Assembly (NCBI RefSeq): GCF_030445035.2
Contig: NC_080677.1
Span: forward strand, 109,113,263-109,177,262
Reading direction: 5' to 3'
Origin: Dasypus novemcinctus
Lineage: Eukaryota > Chordata > Mammalia > Cingulata > Dasypodidae
Length of the DNA stretch: 64,000 bases
In this document: positions 10,823-22,700 of the stretch, piece by piece
Layout: each line of letters opens with the position of its first letter
Numbering within the stretch: the stretch's first letter is position 1
Made by a program: the position numbers and the translations under genes
The notes under the pieces: model-generated
Seen by the model: only the letters and a program-made list of their open reading frames with translations
Told to the model about the DNA's origin: nothing
Databases searched by the model: none

Positions 10823-13439
10823 TTTTGTCCGTTTTATCCAATATTAGTATAGCTACTACTGTTTGTGTGGAGTATCTTTTTCCAACCTTTGCTTTCAGCT
10901 GGTTTGTATCCTTGGGTCTAAGGTAAGTCTCTTGTAGGCAGCATATGGTTATCTTTTTTTAAAAAATCCATTCTATCAATCTATATCTTTTGTTTGGGGA
11001 GTTCCATCCATTCATGTTCGATGATATTACTGTAAATGCATTATTAACTTCCACTATTTTATTCTTTGGCTTTAATATGTCATATCTTATTTTCATCTGT
11101 CTTTTACTCTTTTGGTTATCCTGCTATTCTTGCCTTCTACACTCTTCTCCAAGCTTCTTTGTCGTGTCCTTTTCTTTCAGATTATAAGGTTCCCTTTACT
11201 ACTTCCTGCAAAGGTGGATTTTTTTTTTTTTTTTTTTAGAAACTCTCAGTTTCTGTTTATTTGTTAATATTTTAAACTTACCTTCATATTTGAGGGACGA
11301 TTTTGCTGGATAAAAAATCCCAGCTAGCAATTTTTCTCTTTCAATATCCTAATCATATCATTCTACTGTCTTCTCACCTCCTTGGTTTCCGATGAGAAAT
11401 CTGCACTAAGTTTTATTGAGCATCTCTTTCATGTGATGGTTTGCTTCTCTCAGAATTTTCTTTTTATATTTGACATTTGACATTCTGAGTAGTATGTCTT
11501 GGAGTAGGTCTATTAGGATTTATTCTAATTTGGGTATGCTGTACTTCTTGGACATGTAAATTCATTTCTTTCATGAGAGTTGGCAAATTTTCAGCCATTA
11601 TTTCCTCAAATACTCTTTCTTCCCCCATTTACTTCTCTTCTCCTTCTGGAAATCCTATGGCATGTATATTGTTGTGCTTCATGTTATCATTCATCTCCCT
11701 AAGCCTCTGCTCAAATTCCCCATTCTTTTCTCTCTGTGTTCTTCTCTCCTCAATTTCAGCTGCTTTGTCTTCTGTCACTTTATTCTTTTTTCTATCATTT
11801 TGAGTCTGCTGTCATATGCCTCTAATATGTTTTTTTAAAAATCTCACCTATCATGTCTTTCATTCCCATGAACACTGTTATTTTTGTATTCAGGTTTTCA
11901 AAATCTTCTTTGTGTTCATTCAGTGTCTTCTTCATGTGCTTTATCTCTTTAGCATATTGTCTTTCAACTCATTAATTTGATTTTGGAAATTTGTATGAAT
12001 GTCATTGATTTGTTGTCTCAAGTCCTGTATCTCATCTAGGGCTTTGATATATTCCTGTCTTTGGGCCATTTCTTCCATTTCTTAGTATGGCTTGTAATTT
12101 TTTTGCTGATGTCCAGGCATCTAATTATAATGGTGAATTTACTCTGTTTAATTTCTTCCTCTTTTGTCAGGTTTTAGTGGCAGGAGGCTGTGTTACTGCT
12201 ATTCTTTGATTCTTGGTTCAACCTGTTCTAGATCTTTAGAATTGTCCCTGGACCCAGTAATGGATTGTAGACCCACTTCCATAGGCCATGGGGAGGGAGG
12301 CTGCAAAGGCTGGAAAAAGCCTCTCTCACTTTTAAATTTTAGTTTCCTCACATGCACTTACTTGATCTGCCAGCAGGATGGTGCTCTTTGGCAGCCCTCT
12401 CAGTTCAAATCTGTGTCAAGGTGTGTTTGCTGCCATACAGATGGCATTAATGTGGAAGGGGATCCTGCCTTGAGGCTAAGAGCCTCAAAATTCAAAGTTT
12501 CTCAGAGGCTGTCCTGCAACCTTTGCTGGTAGCTCCCTCCCTTCCTTTTTCAGGTAGGAAATAATTCCATTCCCCTCTTTGTTCTCAACAACCAGTCCTG
12601 GTCAATAGGTAGGGTGATTGAGAGGGTTGGCTCCCAATGCAAACAATGGTGTGGCCCTCCCAGCCTGGAAGGGCTGGCGGGACACAGCAGACCAAATTTG
12701 TGGGCCAAAAACTGAATCAGCCTCAGGCTGCGTACCTTTCTCTCTGCTTTCCTAGGAGAGGAAGAGTTTGGATCCCTGTGACCCCTTTTGTCTGTAGCCA
12801 CCAGCCTGAGGCTGGAGAACTCAAAATTGTCTGCTTGTAGGATGGGGTAAGGGTGCCGGCAGCTGTAGTTGCAGCTTCTATTTAGTCTTTCTGTTGAGAT
12901 TCTTTTCCTGTGCCTATCTCTCTTCTGGTTGGTATTCGGCTTTCTCCTGGTGTCCCAAATCCTAGAATATATTTTTTCCCAAGCTATTTCTGCCTGTTCT
13001 CTAGCAATAATTTTCTGGGAGAGGAGAGAATCCCATGTCTTTCTAATCTGCCATCTTCCTGGAAGTACAGTGTCCTCTTAATATTCATAATCTCTTTAGC
13101 CAGCTTATTGAATTTATTGAGGATATTTGTTTGGGCATACATTAGTTATCTCAACTCCTTTATGTTATCTGGAGGCTTAGTTTGTTCCTATGGCTGGGCC
13201 ATATCTTCCTGTTTCTCTGTATGGGTTGTAATTTTTTTGTTGGTGTCTTGGTATCTGATTTACTTGATGTATTTATTCTGGGCTCAGTTGCTCTCTTTAG
13301 TATTGGGCTTTCTATTTTATTGGCTTTCTGCTGCAGCCCCTCTTTGATACTTGGTACAACTTAATTTGGAAATTTATAGTGGCCCATGTTTAGCCAATCT
13401 GAAAAATTTTAGCTCTTTTCCATCTGTTTCTTGCCCTTT

Positions 13440-13930
13440 CTCCCTTACTGGTTACAGATTGGGAGCTGAGGATGCAGTTGGTACTGTAAGCCATGCAGGC
13501 TGAGGGTGTCGGCATTCCCCCAGGAACCGATGAGGTTTCTCCCACCTTTTTCCCCTGGCAGGGGTAGGGGTGGAGCCACAGCCATGCGCATTAGTCCATG
13601 CCATGCAAGCCAAGACCACCTGTAGTTGCCTGGAGAGACTGATGAAGCTTCACACCCCTTCCTTCTTTGCCTGGGGCAGAGGTAGAGCTGTAGTTGTAGG
13701 CAGTAAACTAAGTCATGTTAGTCAAAAGTGACTGCATTTGCCCAGATAGATTGATGAAGCACTGCCCTGTTTTGTCCTAGTGGGGCAGGGATGTAGCTGC
13801 ATGAGTGTCCAACAGTCTAGTTTGTGCGGTTCAAAAGCAACTACAGCTGCCCAGATCCTCTCACCTTCCTCCTTGTCGGGGACAGGGCTGGAGCCCAGGT
13901 TAGGGCAGCAATCTGACCAGGATGGAAAGA
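13440..13930 (-). repeat. ~112-bp tandem repeat in an L1 5' UTR
   Basis: The landmark 'gatgagg/gatgaagc' recurs at 13,529, 13,641 and 13,753, exactly 112 bp apart. A diverged fourth copy follows in which the landmark is deleted. Each copy also carries 'ggggcag/ggcaggg' and a 'tgcccag/tgcctgg' block. The layout resembles monomers of rodent L1 promoters. Confidence 0.65.
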
Positions 13931-13959
13931 AGCCAGTCTCTATCACCACTGTGATTTTC

Positions 13960-14382
13960 TTTTCTTTTTTTTTTTTTTTAAGATTTATTTATTTCTCTCC
14001 CCCCCCCCGCCCCCCACCCTGGTTGTCTGTTCTCTGTGTCTATTTGCTGTGTCTTCTTTGTCCGCCTCTGTTGTTGTCAGAGGCACAGGAATCTGTGTTT
14101 CTTTTTGTTGCGTCATCTTGTTGTGTCAACTCTCCGTGTGTGCGGCACCATTCCTGGGCAGGCTGCACTTTCTTTCGCACTGGGCGGCTCTCCTTACAGG
14201 GCGCACTCCTTGCGCATGGGGCTCCTCTAGGCGGGGGACACCCCTGCGTGGCAGGGCACTCCTTGCATGCATCAGTACTGCGTATGGGCCAGTTCCACAC
14301 AGGTCAAGGAGGCCCAGGGTTTGAACCGCGGACCTCCCATGTGGTAGACGGATGCCCTAACCACTGGGCCAAGTCCGCCACC
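13960..14382 (-). mobile_element. DAS SINE (long form) with intact target-site duplication
   Basis: A full-length reverse DAS SINE. The poly-T and C-rich tail are at 13,960-14,020, the body follows, and the head is 'ccctaaccactgggccaagt'. It is bounded by a 16-bp perfect duplication, caccactgtgattttc, at 13,944-13,959 and 14,383-14,398. This is one of the least decayed copies in the window and the best host-lineage marker. Confidence 0.93.
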
Positions 14383-14859
14383 CACCACTGTGATTTTCAA
14401 TCAGTCCCACTTCCCCTCATGCTGGGGGTAGAGTTAAAATGGGGGCTACCAGGCTCTTTCCAAATTGGACAGGCTCAAATTTTAGCTGTTCTTAGGACTG
14501 GACTTTATCCAGCTGAATTTACTAATCAGTAGCTGAAATTGGTGTCTGACCATCTTTTCCTGCCCAGTTTTGACAAAATGGAGCTTCCCACTCCAGCCAG
14601 GGAATAGTTCCTGAGGCGTCTTGTGCCACCAGTGGGACATGGGTACTGGCCTCCACGATGTGGAATGCTCTACTTACAATGCTTCTCTGCAGAAAGGCAG
14701 TCTCCTTTCATTCTTCCAAGGATGTTGCAGAATGCTATTCTGGTCCCCTAGTCACCTCAAACACTTAATTTAGATAGCTCTGACTGATTACTACCTGTGC
14801 TATAGGATGAGCTGACTACTCTGCTACTATATTGCTCCTCTTCTCTTCTTTGTATCTTT

Positions 14860-15810
14860 TTGTGTCAACCTTATAATGTTTGTTTTCATTTTCCGTTTTG
14901 AATATACACATTTAAAAAAAACAATATGTGTTTTAATGTCCTTGTCTGCTAATTGTTTCATCTTCATTATTCTGCATCTATTTCTATTTGTTTTTTTTTT
15001 TCCTAGTTATGAGTCATATTGCATGCTTGGTAATTTTTATTGGATCCTGGACATTGCGAATTTTACATTTTTGGGTGCTGGATTTTATTGTATTCCTTTA
15101 GATATTGTTGCATTTATGTTTGGGATGAAATTAAATGATATAGAATCATTTTGATCCTTTTGAGGCTTGCTTTTATTCTTTGTCAGGGTTAGTCCAGGGC
15201 AGCCTTTAGTCTTGGACTAATTGCCCACCCCAATTAAGCAATACCTTTCTGAAATCTCTACCTAGTGCTCCATACATATAAAAATCTTTCCATCTGGCTG
15301 GTGGGAACACAAACTTCCAAACCTCTTATAAATCCTGGTAAGTGAGCCACTTACTCCCTTCGGGTGTTCCTTCCCTGGCTCCAGGTAGTTTCTCCTATGT
15401 ATGCAGAGGTTGCTTCTCAGCCAAAGATTTTAGAAGAACTGTCTGTAGATCTGGAGCTCGATATCTATGCAGCTCCCTCCTTTTAATATTTATCCCTCAA
15501 ATTCTAGTCATCCTGACCTTTCCAAACTCTTAAGTTCTGTCTCCTCAATTCAACAATACTACTGGGCTCTTCTTGGGTTTCCCTTCACTGTTCTGTGATC
15601 TGGAAAGTCTCCAGGCAGTGAGATGGAATAATCTTAGGGCTTGCCATTTCTGTTTCTCTTCTTTCAGTATTGTCCTATGATGTCTATTTTCCAATATCTG
15701 AAACCTTGTTCTAGGTATTTTGTCTGGTTTTATCATTGTTTAAAGTGGGAGGGCAAATCCAGTCCCTGTTATTCCATAATGACCAGAAACAGACATTCTT
15801 GAATCATTGT
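14860..15810. mobile_element. Old L1M-type 5'-region fragment (probable)
   Basis: Blocks such as 'tggatcctggacattgcgaa', 'gggtgctggattttattgta' and 'ggctggtgggaaca' resemble 5' regions of ancient mammalian L1M elements. It is diverged and contains no convincing open frame. Confidence 0.45.
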
Positions 15811-16060
15811 TAAAACAGAAACATATATACAGGATATACATTTTGCAACTGACTTCACCACAATCTCCCCATCCCCAATTATATACTTCTGTGTCAATAT
15901 ATCTAGATTTTCTTCCTTTTTTTAATGGCCCTGTCAGAGTTTCAATAAAAATTGTTCTTTCTCTTTTTGCCAAAGCCTGCTTTTCTCTTAGGTCTTAGAC
16001 ATAAGTGTATAGGGGACAAAAGAGAAACCTAAGTGCCTAATAGTAGACTGCTTTTAAAAT

Positions 16061-16442
16061 ATCTTTTTTTAAAAAATATTTATTTTTATTTATTTCTCAC
16101 CGTTGTTTGTGCTCGCTGTCTGCTCTCTGTCTGTTCATTGTGTACTCTCTGCTCATCTTTTTAGGAGGCATCAAGAACTGAACCTGGGACCTCCCATGTG
16201 GGAGGCAGGTGTCCAATCACCTGAGCCACCTCTGTTTCCTGCTTGTTGTGTCTCTCATTGTGTTTCCTCATTGTGTCTCCTTGTTGCATCATCTCATTGC
16301 ATCATCTTGTTGCATCAGCTTGCCATGCCAGCCTGTCATATCAGTTTGCTGTCTTGCTCATCTTCTTTAGGAGGCACTGGGAACTGAACCTGGGACCTCC
16401 CATGTGGTAGGGTGCCCAACTGCTTGAGCCACATCTGTTTCT
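16061..16442 (-). mobile_element. DAS-type SINE, dimer-like
   Basis: A reverse SINE in which the block 'gaactgaacctgggacctcc' occurs twice (about 16,174 and 16,380), so the element looks dimeric. Diverged flanking duplications 'agtagactgcttttaaaat' (about 16,042) and 'agtaggctgcctttagaat' (about 16,444) mark the insertion. Confidence 0.75.
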
Positions 16443-16659
16443 CAGTAGGCTGCCTTTAGAATTGTCCCCTTTCCCTTCATGGGTTAGGATATATTATTTT
16501 GTAGGACTAACTCCTTCCGTCTTAGGATGAATTCTTTTCCAGAACCTTCTTGGGCTCCTCTTGCCTATGGGTTCCTGTCAAGTTTACTCTCCAGTTTGTT
16601 AAATACAAGAAGATTAGACTCAAGGTAGAGCCCCACTACCTTTAGAGCTAATTAGAATA

Positions 16660-16725
16660 TGGGATATGTGTAATTGAAGTGTGAGCGCAATTTGGGATAT
16701 GTGTAATTGAAGTGTGAGCGCAATT
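16660..16725 (+). repeat. 33-bp perfect tandem duplication
   Basis: The unit beginning 'tgggatatgtgtaattgaag' is present twice without a mismatch, at 16,660-16,692 and 16,693-16,725. Identity suggests a recent duplication in otherwise old sequence. Confidence 0.9.
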
Positions 16726-16799
16726 CTGTGGGATCAAGAAGATTCAACCTATTCTTTGGAACAGAGGGTAAGAAACCCTCTAATCTGATTAAACTTCAT

Positions 16800-17300
16800 T
16801 CTTATAAAACACACATCTGGTCATAATAATTCCCTGTTTAAGAATCCTCAATTTCCCATTACCTATGGAATAAACTTCAAGTTTTTAAAAACACAACTCC
16901 CAAGAATCTATTTTTTATTTTTAAATTTTATGTGCCCCAGTTTTACTTTCCTCTAAGCATGCCATATGTTTTCTCACTTTCACTTTCTGTCTCAGCCATT
17001 CATTTAGCTTTGAATGTTCTTTCAGACCTTCTTGACATGCCAAAATTCTGCTCATCCCTGAAACCCAACTCAAGTGCCATGTCATCTAGTAGCCCTTTCT
17101 CTGAGCACTCTAGTAATAATGAAGGCTTCCCTTCCCTATTTTTGGTCCTAAAATTCTCACAGCATCTATCAATTTGATTATAGGATGTATTGCCCTCTAT
17201 CAGGTATTCTGTTACACATATCTCTACCTCTTCAACCTCTGATCCAATGAGTTGGACAGCAAGGGCTAGAGCAATACTTATAAGCTCCTCAAGGCCTCTG
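16800..17300 (+). mobile_element. L2 LINE 3' fragment
   Basis: The order of blocks 'ccctgaaacccaactcaagt', 'gccctttctctgagcactct' and a later 'gcaagggctagagcaa' follows the 3' end of ancient L2 elements. It is highly diverged. Confidence 0.5.
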
Positions 17301-18595
17301 GCCTCCAACAGTAATTATCATGGATACTTGTGTGAACTCAGTGGGTTTTCCACAAAGACTTGGATATCTCTGACAGGCATAATGTCATGTGACAGACTGT
17401 GGGAATAGGGTAAGGTGACTTACAGATGGGAAGTAACCACTTTTATGGTTGTAGAAACACTTTTATTTATCTATGTATTTATTTTGAGAAATCAACCAAC
17501 CAAGGTGAGGAGTAGATCATGCATCTGACTTTATTCATGGCCCAGTCTCCCTAATTTAGTTGCATGTTGTTTTCCCCACTCTTCAGACTACATAAAAGAA
17601 AGTCTCTGAAATACCAGCCTAAACTCAATGAAATCTTATCAAATAAATAATTTCATTCAACTGAAGAACTTCCAGCAGACAAAATTTCACAGTAGGCCAC
17701 CCAGGACTCGCACCAGTCTGTCTTTTTGCAGCTACCAAAAACAAGAGAATGTCTCATTTAGAAGTGTTCTTTACTCTTATTGTAAGATAAATCCCTACTC
17801 TTATTTTCAGATTATGGGATTTCAATATTGAAGTTAACTGAGGAAACTTCTGATCCAACGTGTTGGACTACAAGGGGGGCTATCTGGTAGACCTTCACCC
17901 AGGACATTTGCATCTGATTTCCACTGTACCTTTGGTGCTGATGACTCCTGCTTCCTGTACAGCTGGTAACAGAACAGTGAAGAGATAGAAATGAACTCAC
18001 AGGCACTGGAGAGTGAAAATCTCCAGGGGTGTTATGAGCAGAGTTGGGCTCCCACAGAGTTTAACAGAATCCTGCCCAGTGGCCCTTGTGATGAACCACA
18101 GGCTGCAATTTTTGATGGGGGAAGGGTAGGAACCAGGAGTCTGTGCATTCTATTCACTACATTGGCCAATAAAAGGTTTAAAAAGAAGTTTAAAATGTGG
18201 ATTTCACGTTTCATCCTAGCTGGCACTGGCTAGTTCAGAATCTCATTGCTCCTTATCTGGACTATACCAGTAGTTTCCATCCTTCTTTAAATTATAAAAA
18301 GTAATATTTGGTTAAAAGGTAGTATAGAAGTGGAAAGTCCAAACTAAAAGCATGCCCAGGCAGGTGGTATGAGGGAAGAAAAAGGTGTAAGTTTATAGGG
18401 AATAATGGGGACTTTATGGTGGCCCCTCCCAAGGCATTCAAATTTAAACTTAAAACAAACAAAAATACCCAAATAAACAAATCTCCCTGCAGACCAAATT
18501 TGTCCCTGGGCTGCAAATTTGCCACATCTGGATCTTTCCAGGTATTTCTAATACATAAATAGATCAATATTGTAACTACAGATATAGATACTTAT
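17301..18595. other. Non-coding, no feature recognised
   Basis: No open frame with protein-like content, no splice-framed exon and no RNA gene was recognised here. Confidence 0.5.
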
Positions 18596-18599
18596 ATAT

Positions 18600-18935
18600 A
18601 TGGTATATTTGTTTTATATAAGAGGGACCATAAATACATATTATGAACCTTGCTTTTTCATGTAGCATTATATCTTGGAAAGCTTGCATGTTAGATTTCC
18701 TCATAACTAGTACCCTATAGATGGACATTTAGGTTCTAGTTTCCAAGGTTTTTCTTCAAATTTTTTCCAAATAAGGCAGCGTTTTTTATCCTTGGACATG
18801 ATTCTGGGAATATACACATAGGATAAATCTGACAAAGTGGAATTCCTAGGTCAATTTAATAGCTATTGCCAAACTGCCTGCCAAAAAGTTGTATCTATTT
18901 AATTTCTACCAACAGTGTTTCTCTGTTTAATTTTT
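18600..18935 (+). mobile_element. Old L1 3'-end fragment
   Basis: The series 'ccttgctttttcatgtagca', 'gggaatatacacataggata', 'aagtggaattcctaggtcaa' and 'attgccaaactgcctgcc' follows the 3' UTR of ancient L1M elements. It is non-coding. Confidence 0.55.
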
Positions 18936-19680
18936 AACCTTTTTTTTTTTTTTCTGTATGTGCCTCAGTTATTCTCAACAGAATAGCTGTCCTCATTTCT
19001 CTAGCTCAAAGTGTACTATTCACAGAAAATTTCTTTACTCTGTTTATTGAAGAACTGGAGAAACATAAATATGTTTTGCCTACATAAAGTTAATGGCCTG
19101 TGGTAAAGAATGTAGACGTTTCAGCAGCCTTCCATGTTGTCAGGCTTGGGGAACACTGGGTGAGTGTGTTAGACACCTGGCATGGGTTTGGGGGGAAAGG
19201 CGGGTCTTCTGAGGCAGTGCCTGCCAGGTTGGACCACAGCCTCTGCCCACCCCTTCCCTCTTGCTCAATGCACACATCACCAAGTCTGTGTTTAACTGTT
19301 TCTTCTCTGCTAGGAGAGGGGACTGGAGCCAGGGAGATGGGGAGTGTCCTTTAGCCTCCTGAGTCTGATTACCCCAGCTCGACTTCTGGATAGGGCCATA
19401 GAGTGAAGGCAACTTCCTCTGTTTACTGGACCATGCCATCATAGGTTTCAGTTATCTCTTACCTGTTCCTCCAAACTCTTCTACCATCTTGGTAGAAGTT
19501 CTGCTCTTTTGCCTAGTGGCCAAGGCCATGCCTTGGTGCCAGAGGCAAAGCAATCGTTGGAACAGTGTGGAAATTTTAAACATTGTGGATTCTGAGAAAT
19601 AGAGCCTCCAATAGTAAAAGATTTGCCAACAAATAAAATGTTTTTGTAGACCAGAAGTCAGGTGGGTTACAGATAGTTCT
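18936..19680. other. Non-coding, no feature recognised
   Basis: Apart from a short poly-T run near 18,941 nothing stands out. Open frames on both strands here are short, overlap each other and have no recognisable motif. Confidence 0.45.
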
Positions 19681-19689
19681 AGGTGGACA

Positions 19690-20080
19690 GTTGTTGCTTC
19701 CCAGTTCTTGGTTGTTCCCCAGCCATGTGACTCTGGCTGCCATTTTGTTTCCCTGCCCCTCTCCTTATTCCCTGACAGCTTTCTGCCCCTTGGAACTCCC
19801 ACAGACTTTGTTCATAGCTACATATATCATTTATCACATTGCTTGTAATCCACTTATATGTTTATCTCTACCATTGGGAGCTACTTGATTGAAGTTCTTA
19901 ATAACAACAACAGTAGTAGTAATAGCAATAATGTAGTGTTTCAATATTTTAGGTACTCTTCTAATTGCTTTACACGAATTAATTCTTTCAGACTTCAAAA
20001 AACCCTCATAATGTTTGGTATCTCCATCTCTGTCTACTTCTTGAGCATTCTTTGTTCTCTCTATGAGTTCTTTCTCTAAC
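19690..20080 (+). mobile_element. L2 and MIR-type relics (probable)
   Basis: 'catatatcatttatcacatt' followed by 'ttgggagctacttga' resembles the last part of an L2 element. The following 'ttctaattgctttacacgaa' resembles a MIR core. Both are weak matches judged by eye. Confidence 0.35.
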
Positions 20081-20419
20081 TCTTTCAATTGAGATTTCTC
20101 TTCCCTCTACTTAGCCAGACTGGGTTGAAAAACAATCTACTCATTGGTTTACAATATGTTGATCTTGAGTAAAAAAATATTTGTAATATTCATATAATCA
20201 CAGATTATATAAAATAATGGGATTGTTTTCTCATTTAGCCTGACATCAAGGGCATTTACTTGGCTTTCATTACCAGCAAAGATCATCTCTGGCTAATCAT
20301 TTAAATTAGAATACTCAATTTGCATCCACTAGAGTAGAATAACTATGCATTTTCCCTTTAAACAGTTAATTAGCTCTGCAAACACTAATGTTTTTAAAAA
20401 GTAATCTGTATTTCTTCAA

Positions 20420-21290
20420 ATGCTGGATTGGCTCAGGAGACACAGAAATGAATAACATGACGTCCCTGTCCTCAAGGAGCTCAGCAATGTGGGTAGGAGA
20501 GACAAACAGATATACAAACATCATCACAATACAGTGTGCTAAATGCAACTATTTAACTGCTTACAAGGGGCAAAGATAGCACAGAGGATAACGAAAGATA
20601 CTTGGTTTCTTTTGGAAGGCTTGCCAGAGGAAGAGACAACTTCATTGAGTTTTGAAGAAAAAATAGGAATTTTTCAGGCAGCCTAGTGAGTAAGAACATT
20701 TAGTAGCGGAGAAGAATATGTGTAAAGGCCTGGAGAAAGAAAATTGCATGGTGTTTGGAGAGGAATTACCACTGAAATGTTTGGTCTGAGTCTGAAGTTT
20801 TGGGGGATTGTGGGAGGTGGGGGTGGTAGGAGAGAAGCTTGTAGAGGAAAGCAGAGACTAGATTTTGAAGTGTTTTGCGTACAAGATGTGGATCTTGAAT
20901 TTAGTATTAGCAACAGGGAGCCAGTAAACCGGGGGCTCTTAAATTTTTTTGTTCCATGGACCCCTTTGCCAGTCAGGTGAAAAACAGACATTTTATGAAG
21001 CCCACACTATACTGTGTAGTATTTAATAAATATATCACACCCTCACCAACACATCCCCACAAGAATATTTTTTTGTATTTCAATTCACTCTCACAGACCC
21101 CTTGTTAAGAACCCCTGAGGTAAACAGTTTTAAGAAGAAAAGATGTGATTTGAGTCGCGTTTTAAAAAGATTACTTTGTCAGATGTGTGAAAGACAGATT
21201 GGAAAGGGGTGATGAGGAGAGAGCTGGAAACCAATTCGGTGGTAGTAGCCCAGGTGAGAGATAATGAAGCCTGACTAAGTGGAAATGGCG
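20420..21290 (+). repeat. Old interspersed repeat, family not assigned
   Basis: The order 'gacgtccctgtcctcaagga', 'tttggaaggcttgccagagg', 'aaaggcctggagaaag', 'gattactttgtcagatgtg' and 'agtagcccaggtgagag' is that of an abundant ancient mammalian repeat. I recognise the pattern but cannot name the family. A related copy seems to lie at 43.54-44.15 kb. A foreign ~190-bp piece (20,930-21,120) appears inserted in it. Confidence 0.45.
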
Positions 21291-21925
21291 GGGAGCAAGA
21301 TGAATTCAGCAGATTCTTAGAAGGTAGGATGTAAAGGAAGGGGAGCAGGGATCTGTAGGAGGAGGAAAAGGGAAGCTGGGATCTGTGCCCAAGGCTGCCT
21401 GACCCCTTAGCCTCATTGCATTATGCCACAGGTATTGGAGATGGTGTGTGGGAGCCTGGGGGTGGTGGATGTTAACGCCACTACCCAAGATAAAGAATAT
21501 AGAAGGAACAGAACATAGAAGATTTTGGAGTGAAGTGGGAGGTCCTGGTTTGGAGTGAGAGAAAGAGGAGGTAAAGAAAGGGTAATGAATTTAATCTAGT
21601 ATTTGTTGAACACGAGATGTTTGCGGATCATCCATATGAAGATATACAGAAGGTAGGTAAATATAGGGATCAAGAGTTTGGGGTATTGAATAGAGCAAAA
21701 GATGTTTATTTGGAAGTCTTTAGGGTAACTATGAAGTTAGAGGAATGACTGAGATATGGAAGTCTCATCAAGATCTCTACATGGTAAATAACTATCAAAA
21801 TATCAATTCTCTGGCCTTCACTTTTATTACTTAAAAGTATTCAGATCAGACTTTATAAAAATTTATTCTCATTTATCCAATTTAATTGTTTTCAAAGACA
21901 GGGTTACCACCTGCCATTACATACC
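21291..21925. other. Non-coding, no feature recognised
   Basis: Purine-rich single-copy-looking sequence leading to the CpG-rich block that follows. No gene or RNA feature was identified. Confidence 0.4.
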
Positions 21926-21929
21926 CTTT

Positions 21930-22700
21930 GCAATTGGTGGCGCTGGCGCCTGGCAGAGAAAAGGCGGCAGAGGCATCTGAACCCGCAGGACAGGTTCGCG
22001 CGCGGAGGTGGCGACACTCTAGCCAGAACCCGGTACTCGGTGGCTTGCGGGAGACTGGGTTAAGGCCTAGGACTTCTGGTCCTAGGGAGCGCATGCGCAA
22101 CCTGTTCCCCCCACCCTGGAGTCTAGTAGCCCAGGTAAGAGGCTGGGTGGGGAAGGAATGGGTCCCTCATCCTCACCCAGCCCACACCAAGAGTGGTTGT
22201 AGCCACAGTTGGAGTATGTGGGCAGTGTGCTTGGATCCCACCATCCTGGGGACAAAGCTCTGAATGATATGGTGGTGAGTGTGGTACTTCCCAGGATTGT
22301 GAGCGTCCGCACGAGGTGTATCGCCACCGCCACGCTCATGCGCAGGCCACGTGGGTGAGATAATGGTGCACTTGGTCATCACCTCCCACCTCTCGTCGAA
22401 CGAGAACATAAAAGTCATCTAACCTTCGCCCTGTGCTTGGCTCCCATACATTTATTCATTCTGTCAGTTGGTTTCACCGTCCCTCCAGGGAACTGGGACT
22501 AGGTTTCTTTGGAGGCCGTTCCTTCCCACTTTGGGACAGCCTCGGTCGTTAGAAATTTCGTCTGCACACCTGCCGGCCGAGAAGGGTGGCAGCGGAGGGG
22601 GGGGGGGGGGGGGGCCGCGGGTGACCACGGCCGCACTGCGCAGGGTGGGTGTTTTCATTCGAGGTTCGAGTAGCAGTGGAGAGTGCGAGTTGCTGCTGTG
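21930..22700 (+). promoter_or_regulatory. CpG-rich block, candidate upstream (P2) promoter of MEST
   Basis: CpG density rises sharply against AT-rich flanks ('ggttcgcgcgcggaggtggc', 'gagcgcatgcgcaac', 'ggccacgtggg'). A consensus donor, CCAG|GTAAGA, lies at 22,134/22,135, so 21.95-22.13 kb may be a non-coding first exon that splices to the exon starting at 30,495. Human MEST has an upstream, non-imprinted promoter several kb before the main one, and the spacing here (~5.5 kb) agrees. An ATG at 22,093 would be a short upstream frame, out of frame with MEST, so translation would have to start at the exon-2 ATG. No transcript evidence is available in this window. Confidence 0.5.
22597..22614 (+). 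repeat. 18-base G homopolymer
   Basis: An uninterrupted run of 18 G within the CpG-rich block, followed by CCGCGGG. It could form a quadruplex. Such runs are also prone to length errors in sequencing. Confidence 0.95.

Larger units (their letters stand above)
5831..13085 (-). mobile_element. Near full-length LINE-1, decayed, with two nested SINEs
   Basis: In - strand order this holds a 5' UTR (about 13,085-12,100), ORF1 (about 12,000-11,050), ORF2 (about 11,000-6,900) and a 3' region reaching about 6,050. The 5,831-6,050 part is an extra ORF1-like piece at the junction with the neighbouring copy. Recognisable ORF2 parts are the inter-domain coiled segment (9,838-9,608), reverse transcriptase (9,429-8,956) and the C-terminal Cys/Trp region (7,246-7,031, ending HCWWECKIV). 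Frames are broken by stops, and by SINEs at 10.42 and 7.73 kb. Without the SINEs it is 6-6.5 kb, the normal L1 size. Confidence 0.8.
13086..14840 (-). mobile_element. LINE-1 5'-end fragment with monomer-like 5' UTR
   Basis: The left part (13,086-13,340) matches the L1 ORF1/5'-UTR junction of the neighbouring element ('tgggccatatcttcc', 'gggttgtaattttttt'). The right part is G/C-rich 5' UTR and contains a ~112-bp tandem repeat. A DAS SINE is inserted at 13.96 kb. It has no open coding frame. Confidence 0.6.

Noticed and set aside
13780-14532. 250-codon + strand frame
   Set aside because: It runs through an L1 5' UTR, the SINE poly-T tail and the reversed SINE body. The frame is accidental.
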